Of a DNA stretch of 6,097 nucleotides, positions 5,129 through 6,097 are shown piece by piece; position 1 is the stretch's first letter, and each line of letters begins with the position of its first letter. Under the pieces are notes generated by a model. It made no database searches. It saw only the letters and a list, made by a program, of their open reading frames with translations, and was not told the DNA's origin. The position numbers were made by a program, and so were the translations under genes. This DNA comes from an uncultured Muribaculaceae bacterium. Its GTDB lineage: Bacteria > Bacteroidota > Bacteroidia > Bacteroidales > Muribaculaceae. The stretch spans positions 1-6,097 of the forward strand of contig CAMWUM010000122.1 of assembly GCA_947177435.1 (NCBI GenBank). Direction: 5' to 3'.

Positions 5129-6097
5129 TTGTTGAAGTAGAAATCGGTTACGTCACGAGCGGCTATGAACGAACTGAGCTGATTGTCGAGCACCAGTCGC
5201 TCCTTGTCGGCGAGCATGTCTTGGATGTCGGGGTTGTTGTAGAAGTGGGAGCGCAACTGCTCGTTGATGGTCTCGTACATCCAGTAGCGAGCCTGCTCGC
5301 GTCGGCGCTGCTCGAAGTATCCGTTGCTCTTTACAAACTCGAAATAGCGGTCGATCATATCCCACAGATCGTCGATTCCGAGGCCGTAATATCCTGAGTA
5401 GCAAAGTACCTCTGGCGCCCAGCCTGAGGCTGTGGGCGGGAAGAGGTGGAGCGCGTTGCGGAATTGGGCCTGGGCCAGGCGGGCGCGGTCGATGTTGTCG
5501 CCGTCGGCCTTGTTGATGGCTATGCCGTCGGCCATCTCCATGATGCCGCGCTTGATGCCTTGCAGTTCGTCGCCGGTGCCAGCCAGTTGGATGAGCAGGA
5601 AGAAGTCGACCATCGAGTGTACGGCCGTTTCGCTCTGGCCCACGCCGACGGTCTCGACGAATATGGTGTCGAATCCGGCGGCCTCGCAAAGGGCAATCGT
5701 CTCACGGGTCTTGCGGGCCACGCCGCCGAGCGAGCCTGCCGACGGGCTGGGGCGGATGAATGCTCCGGGGTGAGTCGAAAGTTTTTCCATGCGGGTCTTG
5801 TCGCCGAGGATGCTGCCCTTGGTGCGCTCGCTCGATGGGTCGATGGCGAGCACGGCCAGTTTGGAGCCGCGCTCCACTACGTGGAGGCCGAACACGTCAA
5901 TCGACGTGCTCTTGCCGGCGCCGGGCACGCCGGTGATGCCGATGCGCTTTGACCGGCCCGAGTGGGGCAGGCACTTCTCAATTACCTCCTGGGCCACGGC
6001 CTGGTGGGCGGGCTGCATGCTCTCGACGAGCGTGACGGCGCGGGCCAGGGTGGTGACGTCGCCTTTGAGGAAGCCCTCCACGAGCTCGGACGGGGAG
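5125..6097 (-). CDS. meaB: Methylmalonyl-CoA mutase-associated GTPase MeaB (5' end outside window)
   Basis: This is a G3E-family P-loop GTPase of the MeaB/ArgK group, which guards and reloads adenosylcobalamin-dependent methylmalonyl-CoA mutase in the succinate/propionate pathway of the cytosol. Visible motifs, counted from the Val/GTG at 6081: Walker A GVPGAGKST (51-59), the DPSS loop (81-84), ILGDKTRM, the FIRPSPSAGSLGG segment (108-120), VETVGVGQSE as switch/Walker B region (142-151), and NKAD for guanine recognition (190-193). The C-terminal helices of the dimerising region follow. The frame stays open to the window edge, reading SPSELVEGFLKGDVTTLARA across 6081, so GTG at 6081 is not the true start; the family usually has some tens of extra N-terminal residues, which lie outside. 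Its TGA (5125-5127) overlaps the next ATG. The mutase genes are not in view. Confidence 0.95.
   Translation of the reverse strand, partial: SPSELVEGFLKGDVTTLARAVTLVESMQPAHQAVAQEVIEKCLPHSGRSKRIGITGVPGAGKSTSIDVFGLHVVERGSKLAVLAIDPSSERTKGSILGDKTRMEKLSTHPGAFIRPSPSAGSLGGVARKTRETIALCEAAGFDTIFVETVGVGQSETAVHSMVDFFLLIQLAGTGDELQGIKRGIMEMADGIAINKADGDNIDRARLAQAQFRNALHLFPPTASGWAPEVLCYSGYYGLGIDDLWDMIDRYFEFVKSNGYFEQRRREQARYWMYETINEQLRSHFYNNPDIQDMLADKERLVLDNQLSSFIAARDVTDFYFNK

Noticed and set aside
5446..5952. 168-codon plus-strand open frame inside meaB
   Set aside because: It is antisense to strongly conserved GTPase motifs and arises from GC-rich codon use.
1..6097. CRISPR array, insertion sequence, phage or defence system
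   Set aside because: No regularly spaced repeats, transposase or integrase motifs, terminal inverted repeats, or known defence domains are seen on either strand.

Overview
This 6.1-kb window looks like an ordinary chromosomal segment of a fairly GC-rich gut-type Bacteroidales bacterium. Muribaculaceae or a close relative is my inference; I could not search a database. The clues are promoters of the Bacteroidota type (TTG, about 20 nt, then TAnnTTTG), start codons without clear Shine-Dalgarno sequences, a multidomain secreted glycoside hydrolase with a Bacteroidales-style C-terminal module, and a MeaB GTPase as used in methylmalonyl-CoA metabolism.

Layout. Positions 1-1384 hold a minus-strand cluster read from right to left: a shortened, Rossmann-less relative of extended SDR epimerases (1384-755), an ECF-type sigma factor (733-149), and the start of a small protein resembling an anti-sigma factor (from 152, leaving the window at 1). 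The last two overlap as ATGA. Upstream of this cluster, on the same strand, lies tRNA-Leu(UAA) (1466-1549), followed by a terminator hairpin (1430-1454). A compact intergenic region (1550-1645) carries two back-to-back promoters whose footprints overlap: one fires left into the tRNA, the other right into the large gene.

Positions 1646-4678 (+) encode a 1010-residue exported enzyme. It has a signal peptide, a probable beta-trefoil, a small helical bundle, a beta-sandwich resembling LamG, a further beta-rich region, a GH128-like catalytic domain (probable endo-beta-1,3-glucanase, with candidate catalytic Glu655 and Glu756), and a C-terminal beta domain ending in a short tail module. No SusC/SusD partner is visible, so it appears as a stand-alone enzyme here.

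A 14-bp-stem terminator (4717-4749) separates it from a convergent minus-strand pair: meaB (5' part cut off by the right edge) and a small exported DUF1573 protein, again joined by an ATGA overlap.

I see no mobile element, CRISPR array or defence system, and nothing I would call a new system. The most worthwhile leads are the domain architecture of the GH128 protein, the degenerate SDR protein next to the sigma/anti-sigma pair, the A8 tract at the sigma factor's domain boundary, and the interleaved divergent promoters.
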